Positions 16,502 through 24,797 of a DNA stretch of 64,000 bases are shown here, piece after piece. Within the stretch, counting starts at the first letter, position 1. Each line of letters starts with the position of its first letter. The notes beneath the pieces are model-generated. The model saw only the letters and a program-made list of their open reading frames with translations, searched no databases and was not told the DNA's origin. Source of the stretch: Halobacterium salinarum DSM 3754. Lineage in GTDB: Archaea > Halobacteriota > Halobacteria > Halobacteriales > Halobacteriaceae. A program made the position numbers and the translations under genes. Location: contig NZ_VRYN01000001.1 of the NCBI RefSeq assembly GCF_008124605.1, positions 856,772 to 920,771 on the forward strand, written 5' to 3'.

Positions 16502-18361
16502 CTACGCGTTCGGCACGACCGTGATCATCCGCTCGGTGTCGATGGCGCGCTCTAACTCCTCGGCGATGGTCGACCCACGCGACACCTTGATGTCGCCGCC
16601 TCGGCCCACCGTCGCCGTGAACAAGTACTCGCCGTCGGCCTGCACTTCGACGGTCTCACCGGCGCGGTCGTCGCCCATCGGGACGATGATGTGTCGACTC
16701 GTGATCTCCGGGGTCACGATCTCCCCCGCCTGCGCGTCGTCGGTGTCGCTGTCGGGGTCGGCCGCCGACTCCGTGGGGCGCTCGTCGAGCGTGCGCACGT
16801 CGATGTCGATGCCAAGCCGGTTCTCGATGTCCGCGATGCGGCCCCCGCCCTTCCCGATGACGTGGCTGATGTCGTCGTCGGAGACGTAGACGACCGCGTC
16901 GTTTGGCCCCCGAATGTCGACCGCCACGCGGTCCCGGGTGGCGGCCTGGATCTCCCGTTCGACCTCCTGCTTTGCGAGCTTGTCCACGCCGGACTCCCCG
17001 GCGCCGCCGCTTTCGCCGTCGAGTGGCACGGTCACGACCTGGCGGTTGAACGTGTACAGCTCGTACGCCGGCACGTTCGTCTCGAAGTCCCGCACCTGGA
17101 TGACCGGGCGCGCGAGGTCCTCTTCCATCAGTCCCTCCGGCACCTTCACCTCCGTGGTCACGTCGTAGACGGTCTCGACGTTGCCGGCCTCGATGTAGAC
17201 GACGGTGTCCACGATCTGGGGGATCATGCCCAGCTCGACGCGCCCGACGAGCCGCTGGAGGGCGTCGATGGGGCGGGTGGCGTGGACCACGCCGACCATC
17301 CCGACGCCAGCCAGCCGCATGTCCGAGAACACCTCGAAGTCGTCGGTCTTCCGGACTTCGTCGTAGATGGTGTAATCCGGCCGCACCATCAACAGGGAGT
17401 CGGCGGTCTTCTCCATGGACCCACTCAGTGCCGTGTACTGCGTGACCTCCTCGTCGAGTTGGAGGTCCCGCGGTTTCTCCATGGTCTTCACGACGTTGCC
17501 GGCGTCAGCGAGGAACTCCGCGACCGCCTGCGCGAACGTGGATTTCCCCGCGCCGGGGGCGCCCGCGATGAGCACGCCGCGGTCGCGTTCGAGCAGGCGC
17601 TCACGGAGGGCGTCGGCCTGCGTGTAGTCGTCCATCGTCGTCTTCACGATCGGCCGCACGGCGGTGATCTCGACGCGCTCGCTGAACGGCGGCTCCGAGA
17701 TGGCGATGCGCAGATCCCGCACTTGCGCGATGGTCATGCCGTCCTCCGAGAGCTCAATGAAGGCGTCGTCGGCGCGCTTCGCGGTTGAGACGATCTCCGT
17801 GGCGTACTCCCGCACGAGCGATTCGTCGAGGGCGTCCTCGCCGATGGCCTGGTATTCGATTTCGCCCACGTCACCGCGCTTGGCCTTCGGCACCATCCCC
17901 GCTTTCAGGTGGAGGCTCATCGTGTCCTCGTCGAGGTACTCCTCGATGGCGAGCGCCTCGAAATCCGGTTCCAGGGGTTCGAGGAACTCCACGTCGATGC
18001 CCTTGCCTTCCGCGACCTCCGCTTGCACGATGTCGCTGGTGACGAACGTCGCGTCGTGGGCGGCCGCCACGTCGCGGATGATGGCGTCGATGGCGCCCGC
18101 CGCCGCGCGCTTGATGTCGTCTTCATCGGCGCGCTCGCCGACGTACTCGACGGTGATCGCTCCGTCGTCGGCGAGTTCGACGAGCCGCTGGAGTTCTTCG
18201 AGGGCGTCCCACCCGGTCTGCCGGCCGCCGTTGGCTTGTGCCTCGACTTCGCCCACGACCGCTTCGGGCACATACACTGTCGCGCCTTCGTAGGTCCCGT
18301 CCTCGACGCCCCGCGAGATGCGGCCGTCGACGACGACGCTCGTGTCCGGAACGACGTTCAT
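16502..18361 (-). CDS. PIN domain-ATPase-KH protein (PilT-like)
   Basis: This 619-aa three-part protein has an N-terminal PIN-type nuclease domain (residues 1-140; acidic residues in VVPDTSVVVDGRIS and VTSDIVQAE), a central hexameric PilT/VirB11-like ATPase (about 200-470; Walker A GAPGAGKSTFAQ, Walker B-like TIYDEVRKTDD), and a C-terminal KH RNA-binding domain with the GxxG loop in VIGKGGGRIADIE. The combination points to ATP-driven RNA processing or decay and not to pilus function. It is conserved across archaea and has no established substrate. The start at 18361 gives MNVVPDTS. Confidence 0.88.
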   Translation of the reverse strand: MNVVPDTSVVVDGRISRGVEDGTYEGATVYVPEAVVGEVEAQANGGRQTGWDALEELQRLVELADDGAITVEYVGERADEDDIKRAAAGAIDAIIRDVAAAHDATFVTSDIVQAEVAEGKGIDVEFLEPLEPDFEALAIEEYLDEDTMSLHLKAGMVPKAKRGDVGEIEYQAIGEDALDESLVREYATEIVSTAKRADDAFIELSEDGMTIAQVRDLRIAISEPPFSERVEITAVRPIVKTTMDDYTQADALRERLLERDRGVLIAGAPGAGKSTFAQAVAEFLADAGNVVKTMEKPRDLQLDEEVTQYTALSGSMEKTADSLLMVRPDYTIYDEVRKTDDFEVFSDMRLAGVGMVGVVHATRPIDALQRLVGRVELGMIPQIVDTVVYIEAGNVETVYDVTTEVKVPEGLMEEDLARPVIQVRDFETNVPAYELYTFNRQVVTVPLDGESGGAGESGVDKLAKQEVEREIQAATRDRVAVDIRGPNDAVVYVSDDDISHVIGKGGGRIADIENRLGIDIDVRTLDERPTESAADPDSDTDDAQAGEIVTPEITSRHIIVPMGDDRAGETVEVQADGEYLFTATVGRGGDIKVSRGSTIAEELERAIDTERMITVVPNA

Positions 18362-18735
18362 TTCACTGTCCGTAGTCTCGGCGCACGGATAAGGGTGTTT
18401 GGCCGCGACCGGTGAGATCACTCCGCTGCCCGGCAGGCCACCGCCGAGCGCGGCCGCTGTGGGGTGGCAAGCAGTGAGATGGGACGTGCCCAGGTCCCCG
18501 ACAAGTCCGGTGTGATGGACGGTGCCACTGACAGCGCCCCCGAGCGTGACCGCAAGCGTGGGATGGCGTGCGCGCCGTGGGGGTGCGGGATGGATTCGAC
18601 TGGCGCCGGTCTACGGTGGCGCCGATTTCTGGTAGGCGCGCCGGACGTAAAAGTTGTATGGTGTATGTTAACATGCACATGAATTTCGATGACACACTGC
18701 GGCACCCCGTGCCCCCGCGATCCCACTGCGTTCCG
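18362..18735. other. Geneless spacer with several inverted repeats
   Basis: I see no convincing gene here. A minus-strand frame over 18418-18792 is basic and not haloarchaeal in composition. The GC-rich part (about 18425-18640) can fold into several stems, for example GCCACC with GGTGGC around 18440-18474 and GGCGCC with GGCGCC around 18602-18623. None matches the conserved cores of SRP RNA or RNase P RNA. An AT-richer stretch follows with a strong palindrome. An unknown structured RNA is possible. Confidence 0.35.
18661..18678. promoter_or_regulatory. 18-bp palindrome (operator candidate)
   Basis: ATGTTAACAT at 18665-18674 is a perfect palindrome and extends outward after one mismatched pair with GTG (18661-18663) and CAC (18676-18678), giving 16 of 18 symmetrical positions. 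It lies about 100 bp upstream of the carboxypeptidase start. The size and AT-rich core fit a dimeric helix-turn-helix repressor site. Confidence 0.45.
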
Positions 18736-18766
18736 CGACACGAACGCTGATAGTACCCCGGTGTCG
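18736..18766 (+). promoter_or_regulatory. TATA-centred inverted repeat, carboxypeptidase promoter
   Basis: CGACAC at 18736-18741 pairs perfectly with GTGTCG at 18761-18766 across a 19-bp spacer. The TATA-like GATAGTA (about 18749-18755) is at the centre, 26 bp from the ATG at 18777. Confidence 0.5.
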
Positions 18767-18776
18767 ATGCACACAC

Positions 18777-20285
18777 ATGGCACACGCCACACAGTCTCCG
18801 GACGCCTACGACGCCCTCCTCGATCACTACGAAACCATCACCGGCCTCGGCGGTGCGGCCGGCATCCTCAGCTGGGATCAAGAGGTCATGATGCCCGAGG
18901 GTGGCACGCCCGCCCGTTCGACGCAGAAATCAGCGGTGTCGACGGTCAGACACGACCTGCTGACCGACCAGCAGGTCGCCGATTGGCTCGACGACCTCGC
19001 CGACGCCGACCTCACGGACGAACAGGCGGCGGTCGTCCGCGAGATCCGCCGCGAGCACGAACGCGCCGCCCGCGTCCCCAGCGACCTGATCGCCGACCTC
19101 TCGGAGAAGACCTCCGAGGCCCATCCCAAGTGGAAGCAGGCCCGTGAGGAAGACGACTTCTCGATCTTCGCGCCGGTCCTGGAGGACCTCATCGACCTCA
19201 AACGGGAGTACGCTAACCACATCGACCCCGACGCAGACGCATACGAGGTCCTGTTCGCCGACTACGAGCCCTATCTCGACCTCGACACCGCAGAGCGCGT
19301 GCTCGAACGCCTCCGGGACGAACTCGTCCCGCTCATCGCGGACATCCGCGACAGCGACGTGACCCTCGCGGACCCGTTCGCGGGCAGCCAGTTCGACGTG
19401 GACACCCAGGAGGACCTCGCCCGGGACGTGCTCGACACGCTCGGCTACGACTGGGAGCACGGCCGGATCGACACCGCCCCCCATCCGTTCTCCTCGGGCA
19501 CCCCCTTCGACGCGCGCGTCACCACCCGCTTCGACCCCGAGAAACCCGTCGACGCCCTGCTGTCGACCATCCACGAGTTCGGCCACGCCCGCTACACGCT
19601 CGGGCTCCCCCGAGCGGAGTACGGCACCCCTCTCGGCGAATCACGCGACCTGACCGTCCACGAGTCACAGAGCCGGCTCTGGGAGAACCACATCGGCCGC
19701 TCGCCGGCGTTCTGGGAGGCGTTCCTGCCCGAGATGAAAACCCAGTTCCCACAGGTCGAGGACGCCACCCCACAGGCGGCCTTCGAGGCCGCCAACGAGA
19801 TCTTCGAGGACAACCTCATCCGCGTCGAGGCGGACGAACTCACCTACCACATGCATATCGTGGTGCGCTTCGAGATCGAGCGCGAACTCATCGAGGGCGA
19901 TCTCGACGTCGCGGACGTGCCCGAGGCCTGGAACGACAAGTACGAGGAGTACCTGGGCGTCCGCCCCGAGACCGACGCCGAGGGCTGTCTGCAGGACATC
20001 CACTGGAGCCAAGGGTCGATCGGTTACTTCCCGACGTACTCGCTGGGCAGCGTGCTCGCCGCCCAGATATTCGCCGCGCTGGAGGCCGACATCGGCCCCG
20101 TCGACGAACGCGTCCGCGAGGGCGACTTCGATGTCGTCGGTGACTGGCTGGAATCCAACGTCCACCAGCACGGCGCCCGCTACACCACGCCCGACCTGGT
20201 TCGTGAAGCCACCGGTGAGGCGTTCACGGCCGACTACTTCCTTGATCACGTCCACGAGAAGTACGGCGAGCTGTACGACCTCTGA
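18777..20285 (+). CDS. M32 family metallocarboxypeptidase
   Basis: This 502-aa carboxypeptidase of the M32 family (Taq/Pfu type) removes C-terminal residues from peptides. The zinc motif HEFGHARY lies near residue 265 and the downstream metal-ligand Glu is probably in the ESQSRLWENHIGRS segment near residue 300. Length and helical composition match the family throughout. There is no signal sequence, so it is cytosolic. It has its own promoter within an inverted repeat and a second, larger palindrome about 100 bp upstream, which suggests regulated expression. Confidence 0.95.
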   Translation: MAHATQSPDAYDALLDHYETITGLGGAAGILSWDQEVMMPEGGTPARSTQKSAVSTVRHDLLTDQQVADWLDDLADADLTDEQAAVVREIRREHERAARVPSDLIADLSEKTSEAHPKWKQAREEDDFSIFAPVLEDLIDLKREYANHIDPDADAYEVLFADYEPYLDLDTAERVLERLRDELVPLIADIRDSDVTLADPFAGSQFDVDTQEDLARDVLDTLGYDWEHGRIDTAPHPFSSGTPFDARVTTRFDPEKPVDALLSTIHEFGHARYTLGLPRAEYGTPLGESRDLTVHESQSRLWENHIGRSPAFWEAFLPEMKTQFPQVEDATPQAAFEAANEIFEDNLIRVEADELTYHMHIVVRFEIERELIEGDLDVADVPEAWNDKYEEYLGVRPETDAEGCLQDIHWSQGSIGYFPTYSLGSVLAAQIFAALEADIGPVDERVREGDFDVVGDWLESNVHQHGARYTTPDLVREATGEAFTADYFLDHVHEKYGELYDL

Positions 20286-20311
20286 CGCCGCGTCAGGCGG
20301 TGCGAACAGCC

Positions 20312-20338
20312 GGTAGTTATTTTATCGCGGCGACTACC
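20312..20338 (+). promoter_or_regulatory. Inverted repeat around TATA box, upstream of 18-codon frame
   Basis: GGTAGT at 20312-20317 pairs perfectly with ACTACC at 20333-20338. The TATA-like TTATTTTAT (20317-20325) overlaps the left arm and spacer. The next ATG is at 20344, so a leaderless transcript would begin with the short frame at 20344-20400. Confidence 0.45.
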
Positions 20339-20343
20339 ACGAC

Positions 20344-20400
20344 ATGGTCACCTACGGGGTGCTGCGTGAGGAGTGGGCAGCCCGGCAGCCCACACTGTGA
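20344..20400 (+). CDS. Possible 18-aa leader peptide upstream of alcohol dehydrogenase
   Basis: The frame reads MVTYGVLREEWAARQPTL and stops at 20398-20400. It sits just downstream of a good TATA-like box inside an inverted repeat and ends 2 bp before the first arm of the next promoter dyad. The product resembles no protein I know and may be a leader peptide or a chance frame. If translated, its stop next to the GGGCAGCC/GGCTGCCC repeat would allow coupling between translation and an RNA hairpin. Confidence 0.3.
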   Translation: MVTYGVLREEWAARQPTL

Positions 20401-20401
20401 G

Positions 20402-20425
20402 GGGCAGCCGTTTATCTGGCTGCCC
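20402..20425 (+). promoter_or_regulatory. Perfect 8-bp inverted repeat around TATA box, adh promoter
   Basis: GGGCAGCC at 20402-20409 pairs perfectly with GGCTGCCC at 20418-20425; the 8-bp spacer holds the TATA-like TTTATC. The centre is 27 bp from the ATG at 20441. Further copies of GGCAGCCC lie just upstream at about 20375-20391. Confidence 0.6.
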
Positions 20426-20440
20426 ACCGTCGGGACGAGT

Positions 20441-21484
20441 ATGCGCGCAGCCGTCTATCAGGGACCCGGCGAGATCGCCGTCGAAGAGGTACCGAAACCC
20501 GACATCGAGTCGCCCGACGACGCCGTGATTCGCGTGACCCACACGGCGGTCTGTGGCTCCGACCTCTGGTTCTATCGGGGGGACAGCGACCGCGAGGCGG
20601 GGTCGCGGGTCGGCCACGAGCCCATGGGCATCGTCGAGGAAGTCGGCGACGACGTGACCTCGGTCGCGCCCGGGGACCGCGTCATCGCACCGTTCGCCAT
20701 CTCCTGTGGGGAGTGTGAGTTCTGCCGGCAGGGCCTGTACACCTCCTGCGTTGAAGACGAGTCCTGGGGCAGCGAGGCCAACGGCGGGGGCCAGGGCGAG
20801 TACGTCAAGTGTCCGTTCGCGGACGGCACGCTCGTTCGGGTGCCGGACCGCTACGCCGACGACGAGGACGTACTCGAATCGCTGCTGCCGCTGACCGACG
20901 TGATGGGCACCGGCCACCACGCCGCCGTCAGCGCGGGTGTCGGCGAGGGTGACACGGTCGTCGTCGTCGGCGACGGCGCGGTCGGGCTGTGTGGCGTGCT
21001 CGCCGCCCAGCGCCTCGGTGCCGAGCGCATCATCGCGATGGGCCACCACGAGGACCGCCTCGAACTCGCCACGGAGTTCGGCGCGACGGACACGATCTCG
21101 GCGCGCGGCGACGACGCAATCGAGCGAGCGCGAGACCTCACGCACGGCGGCGCGAACCACGTCATGGAGTGCGTGGGCGCGGCGTCCGCGATGGACTCCG
21201 CCATCGCCATCGCGCGGCCCGGCGGCACCGTCGGTTACGTCGGCGTGCCCTACGGCGTCGAGGACGGCGGGCTGGACGTGTTCACGATGTTTTCGGACAA
21301 CATCACCATCCGGGGCGGAGTCGCGCCGGTTCGGGCGTACGCCGAGGAGCTGATGGCCGACGTGCTGCAGGGGACGCTTGATCCGTCGCCGATCTTCACG
21401 AAGACCGTCGACCTCGATGGCGTCCCGGAGGGGTACGCGGCCATGGACGACCGGGAGGCGATCAAAGTGCTGGTGAAGGCCTGA
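20441..21484 (+). CDS. Zinc-dependent alcohol dehydrogenase family protein
   Basis: This 347-aa medium-chain dehydrogenase has a catalytic zinc site with Cys in AVCGSDL (near residue 38) and His in GHEPMG. The structural zinc lobe is CGECEFCRQGLYTSC (near residue 90), and a Rossmann segment VVVVGDGAVGLCGVLAA starts near residue 167. The substrate is unknown; the acidic segment after the glycine motif does not settle NAD versus NADP. I chose the ATG at 20441 (MRAAVYQGPG) because it is the family start and is correctly spaced from the TATA box in the dyad. Confidence 0.92.
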   Translation: MRAAVYQGPGEIAVEEVPKPDIESPDDAVIRVTHTAVCGSDLWFYRGDSDREAGSRVGHEPMGIVEEVGDDVTSVAPGDRVIAPFAISCGECEFCRQGLYTSCVEDESWGSEANGGGQGEYVKCPFADGTLVRVPDRYADDEDVLESLLPLTDVMGTGHHAAVSAGVGEGDTVVVVGDGAVGLCGVLAAQRLGAERIIAMGHHEDRLELATEFGATDTISARGDDAIERARDLTHGGANHVMECVGAASAMDSAIAIARPGGTVGYVGVPYGVEDGGLDVFTMFSDNITIRGGVAPVRAYAEELMADVLQGTLDPSPIFTKTVDLDGVPEGYAAMDDREAIKVLVKA

Positions 21485-21589
21485 CCGGTCCACCAGCCGG
21501 CGGCGGTGTCGTGGACGCGACTCCTGTGTGTGGTACTACCTGACACCTTGCAGTAGCTTGAAGTGATGGCGCGGTGTACCATGGCATGC

Positions 21590-21763
21590 ATGTCGAGCGC
21601 ACAGACTTCGGACGACTCCCTGCTGGACGAGTTCCTCGAAGACCGCGGCCACGACACCCGGACGTGGGACGAGAGCTACAACAAAAAGCAGTGTCCGGAG
21701 TGTGGTGGGCTCCACGACGTAGACGCACGAACCTGCACAGTCTGTGGCTGGGGACCGAACTAA
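21590..21763 (+). CDS. Small zinc-finger protein (HVO_0416-like)
   Basis: This 57-aa protein has an acidic N-terminal helix (SLLDEFLEDRGHDTRTW) and a C-terminal zinc ribbon made of CPEC and CTVCGW. It resembles the haloarchaeal HVO_0416-type small zinc-finger proteins. The function is unknown; such mini-proteins are often regulators or RNA/protein-binding adaptors. I chose the third in-frame ATG (MSSAQTS) because residues encoded upstream are unlike the acidic remainder. Confidence 0.8.
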   Translation: MSSAQTSDDSLLDEFLEDRGHDTRTWDESYNKKQCPECGGLHDVDARTCTVCGWGPN

Positions 21764-21838
21764 CGCCGGTCACGCGCACCGACCCGCGACCATCGGCTTG
21801 CGGTTCTGTCGAGAGCATCGTACGCCGCTGCGCGCGCT

Positions 21839-21887
21839 ACCCACCCCCGTGTGTGGCCGCTCCGGCGGCCGACGAAACCGGGTGGGT
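21839..21887 (+). terminator. Nested stem-loop downstream of zinc-finger gene
   Basis: The outer stem ACCCACCC (21839-21846) pairs with GGGTGGGT (21880-21887) and the inner stem GGCCGC (21855-21860) pairs with GCGGCC (21865-21870), followed by TTT. It lies 75 bp after the stop at 21763 and about 30 bp before the TATA-like box of the next gene. A terminator or a structured 3' end is likely; no gene is seen in the 21764-21954 spacer. Confidence 0.4.
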
Positions 21888-21954
21888 TTGACGCCCGGTT
21901 CGGAGTGGCAGAATTTCAATCGGTTTATACACCATTAGCTCCTCTAGTGCTGCA

Positions 21955-23784
21955 ATGACGGACTCGGAGCCGGAAGTCACGCGGCTGTTCGGTGGTCCGG
22001 GGAGCGGGAAAACGACCGCGCTCCTCGACCACGTCGAGGAAATCCTCAGCGAGGACGACGTCTCGGTTCGAGACATCCTCGTCGTGTCGTACACGCGCGC
22101 TGCAGCCGCCGAGGTCCGGGAACGACTCGCCGAGCGACTCGATATGAACCCGCGATCCCTGCGGGGGAACGTCGCCACGATGCACGCCAAAGCCTACGAA
22201 CTCCTCGGGTTGTCCCGTGGGGACGTTGTCGGCGAGAGCGACAAGGAGGCGTTCTGTGAGGAGTACGGCATCTCCTTCGAGGACGAGTACGCCTCCGGGT
22301 CGCGCCGGACGGCGCGCTCGACGACGCTGGGGAACAAGGTCATCGCCACCTCACAGTGGCTCCAGCGAACCAGCCGGGACGTCTCGGAGTGGTACGACGT
22401 TCCCTTCCGCTGGGACGACGAGGAGGTCCGCCTCCCCCCGGAGATCGACGAGAACGCACAGGTCGGGAACAAGTACACGCCGACGTGGCCGTCCAGCGAC
22501 GAACGCCACGACATCCCCGAGGCGATCCGGGCGTGGCGGACGTACAAAGGCGAGAACGAACTCGTCGGGTTCGCGGACATGCTCGAACGCGTCGAGCAGC
22601 GCTCGCTGCTGCCGAACGTCGAGTACCTCGTCATCGACGAGTTCCAGGACATCACGAGCCTCCAGTACGACGTCTACGAGGAGTGGCGGCCCCACATGGA
22701 TCGCGTCCTCATCGCGGGCGACGACGACCAGGTGGTGTACGCCTGGCAGGGCGCCGACCCCCGCCTGCTGCTCGACACCACGGTCACCGACGACCAGGTG
22801 TTGCCCAACTCCTATCGGCTCCCCTCCCAAGTGCTTGAGATCGTCCAACAGGAGATCAGTCACATCGACACCCGCCAGGAGAAAGACCTGAAACCCCGCA
22901 AGGAGGGCGGCAGCGTCGAAGCGATCGACAGCCCGTCGATGCTGGATCTCGTGCGGAACGTTCGGCGGACCGTCGAGGCCACCGACGACGACACGGTGAT
23001 GATCCTGTTCCGGGCGCGCTACCAGCTGTTCGACTTCGTGGACGAGTTCATCGGCGACGGCATCCCGTTCCGCGCGCTCACCGACCAGCGGATGTGGACC
23101 GACCGCCTCCAACAGTACATCAACGCCGTCGAAGCCCTGGAGACCGACGACGACGTCAACGGCCTGGAGGCCCGCCGGCTCATGGACATGCTCCAGGATT
23201 CGGCGTTCGGCACCAACGACCGCAGCGATCTCCGGGAGGCCATCGACGAGGCCCAAGGCGAGAGCACCGACCTCACGGAGCTGACGTTCCCCGCGGAGTT
23301 CATCCGGGACTACGTGCCGTTCGTTCCCGGGCCGTCGGCGGCCGCCGACATGCTGCGGAAGGTCACGCGCTACCAGCGCCGCAGCATCGACGCCTACTTC
23401 GAGGGTGACTACCGTGGCATGGATCCGGATCGGGTGCGCGTCGGCACGATCCACTCCGCGAAGGGCCGCGAGGCCGATCACGTCTTCTTGGCGACGGATC
23501 TCACGGAGAAGGTCGTCGAGCAGATGGCGGCGACCGCCGACCCCGAGACGGTGCCCGACGACGTGGAGTTCACGAGCAAAACCAGCCCGGTGCCGATCCT
23601 GACTGACAACGAGCGCCGCGTCTTCTACGTGGGGATGAGCCGTGCCCGCGAGCGCTTGGTACTGTTGCAGGACCTCGTCGGCGGCGCGCCGACGCTCCCC
23701 ATCGACGTGTTGCTGTACGGCGAGCGGACCGGACAGACGCTTGCGGACGCGCTGGACGCCGATACGCCGGTGCAGATCCCGTAA
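21955..23784 (+). CDS. UvrD/Rep-type superfamily 1 helicase
   Basis: This 609-aa SF1A helicase has motif I GGPGSGKTTALL near residue 13, motif Ia SYTRAAAAEV, motif II LVIDEFQDIT near residue 226, motif III AGDDDQVVYAWQGA, motif V GTIHSAKGREADHVF near residue 500 and motif VI VFYVGMSRARERLVLL near residue 555. It probably unwinds DNA 3' to 5' in repair or replication restart. It is somewhat shorter than bacterial UvrD, with reduced 2B insertions. A TATA-like GTTTATAC (about 21920) may give a leaderless mRNA. The M24-like gene follows after 5 bp and is probably co-transcribed. Confidence 0.94.
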   Translation: MTDSEPEVTRLFGGPGSGKTTALLDHVEEILSEDDVSVRDILVVSYTRAAAAEVRERLAERLDMNPRSLRGNVATMHAKAYELLGLSRGDVVGESDKEAFCEEYGISFEDEYASGSRRTARSTTLGNKVIATSQWLQRTSRDVSEWYDVPFRWDDEEVRLPPEIDENAQVGNKYTPTWPSSDERHDIPEAIRAWRTYKGENELVGFADMLERVEQRSLLPNVEYLVIDEFQDITSLQYDVYEEWRPHMDRVLIAGDDDQVVYAWQGADPRLLLDTTVTDDQVLPNSYRLPSQVLEIVQQEISHIDTRQEKDLKPRKEGGSVEAIDSPSMLDLVRNVRRTVEATDDDTVMILFRARYQLFDFVDEFIGDGIPFRALTDQRMWTDRLQQYINAVEALETDDDVNGLEARRLMDMLQDSAFGTNDRSDLREAIDEAQGESTDLTELTFPAEFIRDYVPFVPGPSAAADMLRKVTRYQRRSIDAYFEGDYRGMDPDRVRVGTIHSAKGREADHVFLATDLTEKVVEQMAATADPETVPDDVEFTSKTSPVPILTDNERRVFYVGMSRARERLVLLQDLVGGAPTLPIDVLLYGERTGQTLADALDADTPVQIP

Positions 23785-23789
23785 CCAGA

Positions 23790-24797
23790 ATGCGCGCTCC
23801 ACCTTTCGCCACCGCGCTGGCGGACGCCGACGCCGACGCGTTCGTCCACGTCGGCCCGCCGGATGATCCGGTGGTGTCGTATCTCGCCGGCACACAGCTG
23901 CCGTGTCGCGCGGCCGTCGTGTACGGCGGCCGGGTCGCAGTAGTGCCCGAGCGCAGCCTCCCCGGGGCGTCCGGGGTTCCGGCCGAGGTCACCGTCCTGG
24001 ACCCGCATTCGGTGCCCGCCAGGCGGCTGCCGGGGTTGGCGTCGGACGCAGTGCTTGCGCCCCGCATGCTGCCCCACGACGCCGCGTTGTACCTCGAAGA
24101 AGCGGGCATCGACGTGTCGTCGACGGTCGTCCACAAGCACGCCCGCCGCAGCAAGACGCCCGCCGAGCAGAAAACGTTGCGGGAGGCGGTCGCCGCCGCC
24201 GAAGCCGGCCTTGGGGCCGCCGGCGGCTTGCTCGCCGACGGTGTTGCGGACGACCTCGGGACGCCCGCGGCCGTGCGTCGTGCGGCCAACGCCGGGATCG
24301 CTGACGACGGCGCGGTGCCGGCGACGACCGTGCGGCCGGCGTCGGCGGAGCCGGACACGCCGCTGCGCGTCACGGCCACTGCCGTCGTCGACGGGTACCA
24401 CGCGCCCGTCCGCCGGACGTTCGTCGCGGGCGCGGACGGCGGCTGGGATCGCCGCGCCACGCTGGGCTGTGAGTACGGCGTGGACGCCGCCATCGACGTC
24501 ATCGAGGCGGGGGAGACGACCGCCGAGCGCGCCGGTGAGGAGGCGACCGCCGAGCTGGCGTCGCTGGGGTTCCCGCCCGAGGACACCACCGTCGACGTTC
24601 ACGGGGTCGGCCTGGAGCGCCGGGAAGCGCCGACCGGGGAGGCGACGCTCGCCGAGGGCGCGGTCGTGTCCGTGTCGGCGGGCGTGACCGACGACGGGCG
24701 CACGGTCGGCGTGTCGGATGTCGCTGTCGTCGGCGCGGACGGCGCCGAGCGCGTCGGGTCGTTCCCGCGCTCGGTCGTGCCCAAAGCCGATTACTGA
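23790..24797 (+). CDS. M24 (pita-bread) family protein lacking most metal ligands
   Basis: This 335-aa protein has the two-domain layout of Xaa-Pro peptidases: creatinase-like N-domain (about 1-125) and M24 C-domain. The C-domain keeps the frame of the family (GYHAPVRRTF, VHGVGL, GSFPRSVV). Where active enzymes have Asp (IDxG and SDxTRT) it has Val/Ala and Pro, and the two late Glu positions appear as Ser; only the His of HGVG remains. It is therefore probably a non-peptidase binding protein. It follows the helicase gene by 5 bp. The alignment was done by eye. Confidence 0.75.
   Translation: MRAPPFATALADADADAFVHVGPPDDPVVSYLAGTQLPCRAAVVYGGRVAVVPERSLPGASGVPAEVTVLDPHSVPARRLPGLASDAVLAPRMLPHDAALYLEEAGIDVSSTVVHKHARRSKTPAEQKTLREAVAAAEAGLGAAGGLLADGVADDLGTPAAVRRAANAGIADDGAVPATTVRPASAEPDTPLRVTATAVVDGYHAPVRRTFVAGADGGWDRRATLGCEYGVDAAIDVIEAGETTAERAGEEATAELASLGFPPEDTTVDVHGVGLERREAPTGEATLAEGAVVSVSAGVTDDGRTVGVSDVAVVGADGAERVGSFPRSVVPKADY

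Noticed and set aside
18425-18640. SRP RNA, RNase P RNA or H/ACA guide RNA in the long spacer
   Set aside because: I could not find the conserved cores of SRP or RNase P RNA, and candidate stems are not followed by ACA at the right distance. It is left as an unnamed structured region.
18418-18792. 124-codon minus-strand frame in the spacer before the carboxypeptidase
   Set aside because: The product is basic with many Arg, His and Pro, unlike haloarchaeal proteins, and it crosses the carboxypeptidase promoter. I prefer non-coding or RNA-level explanations.
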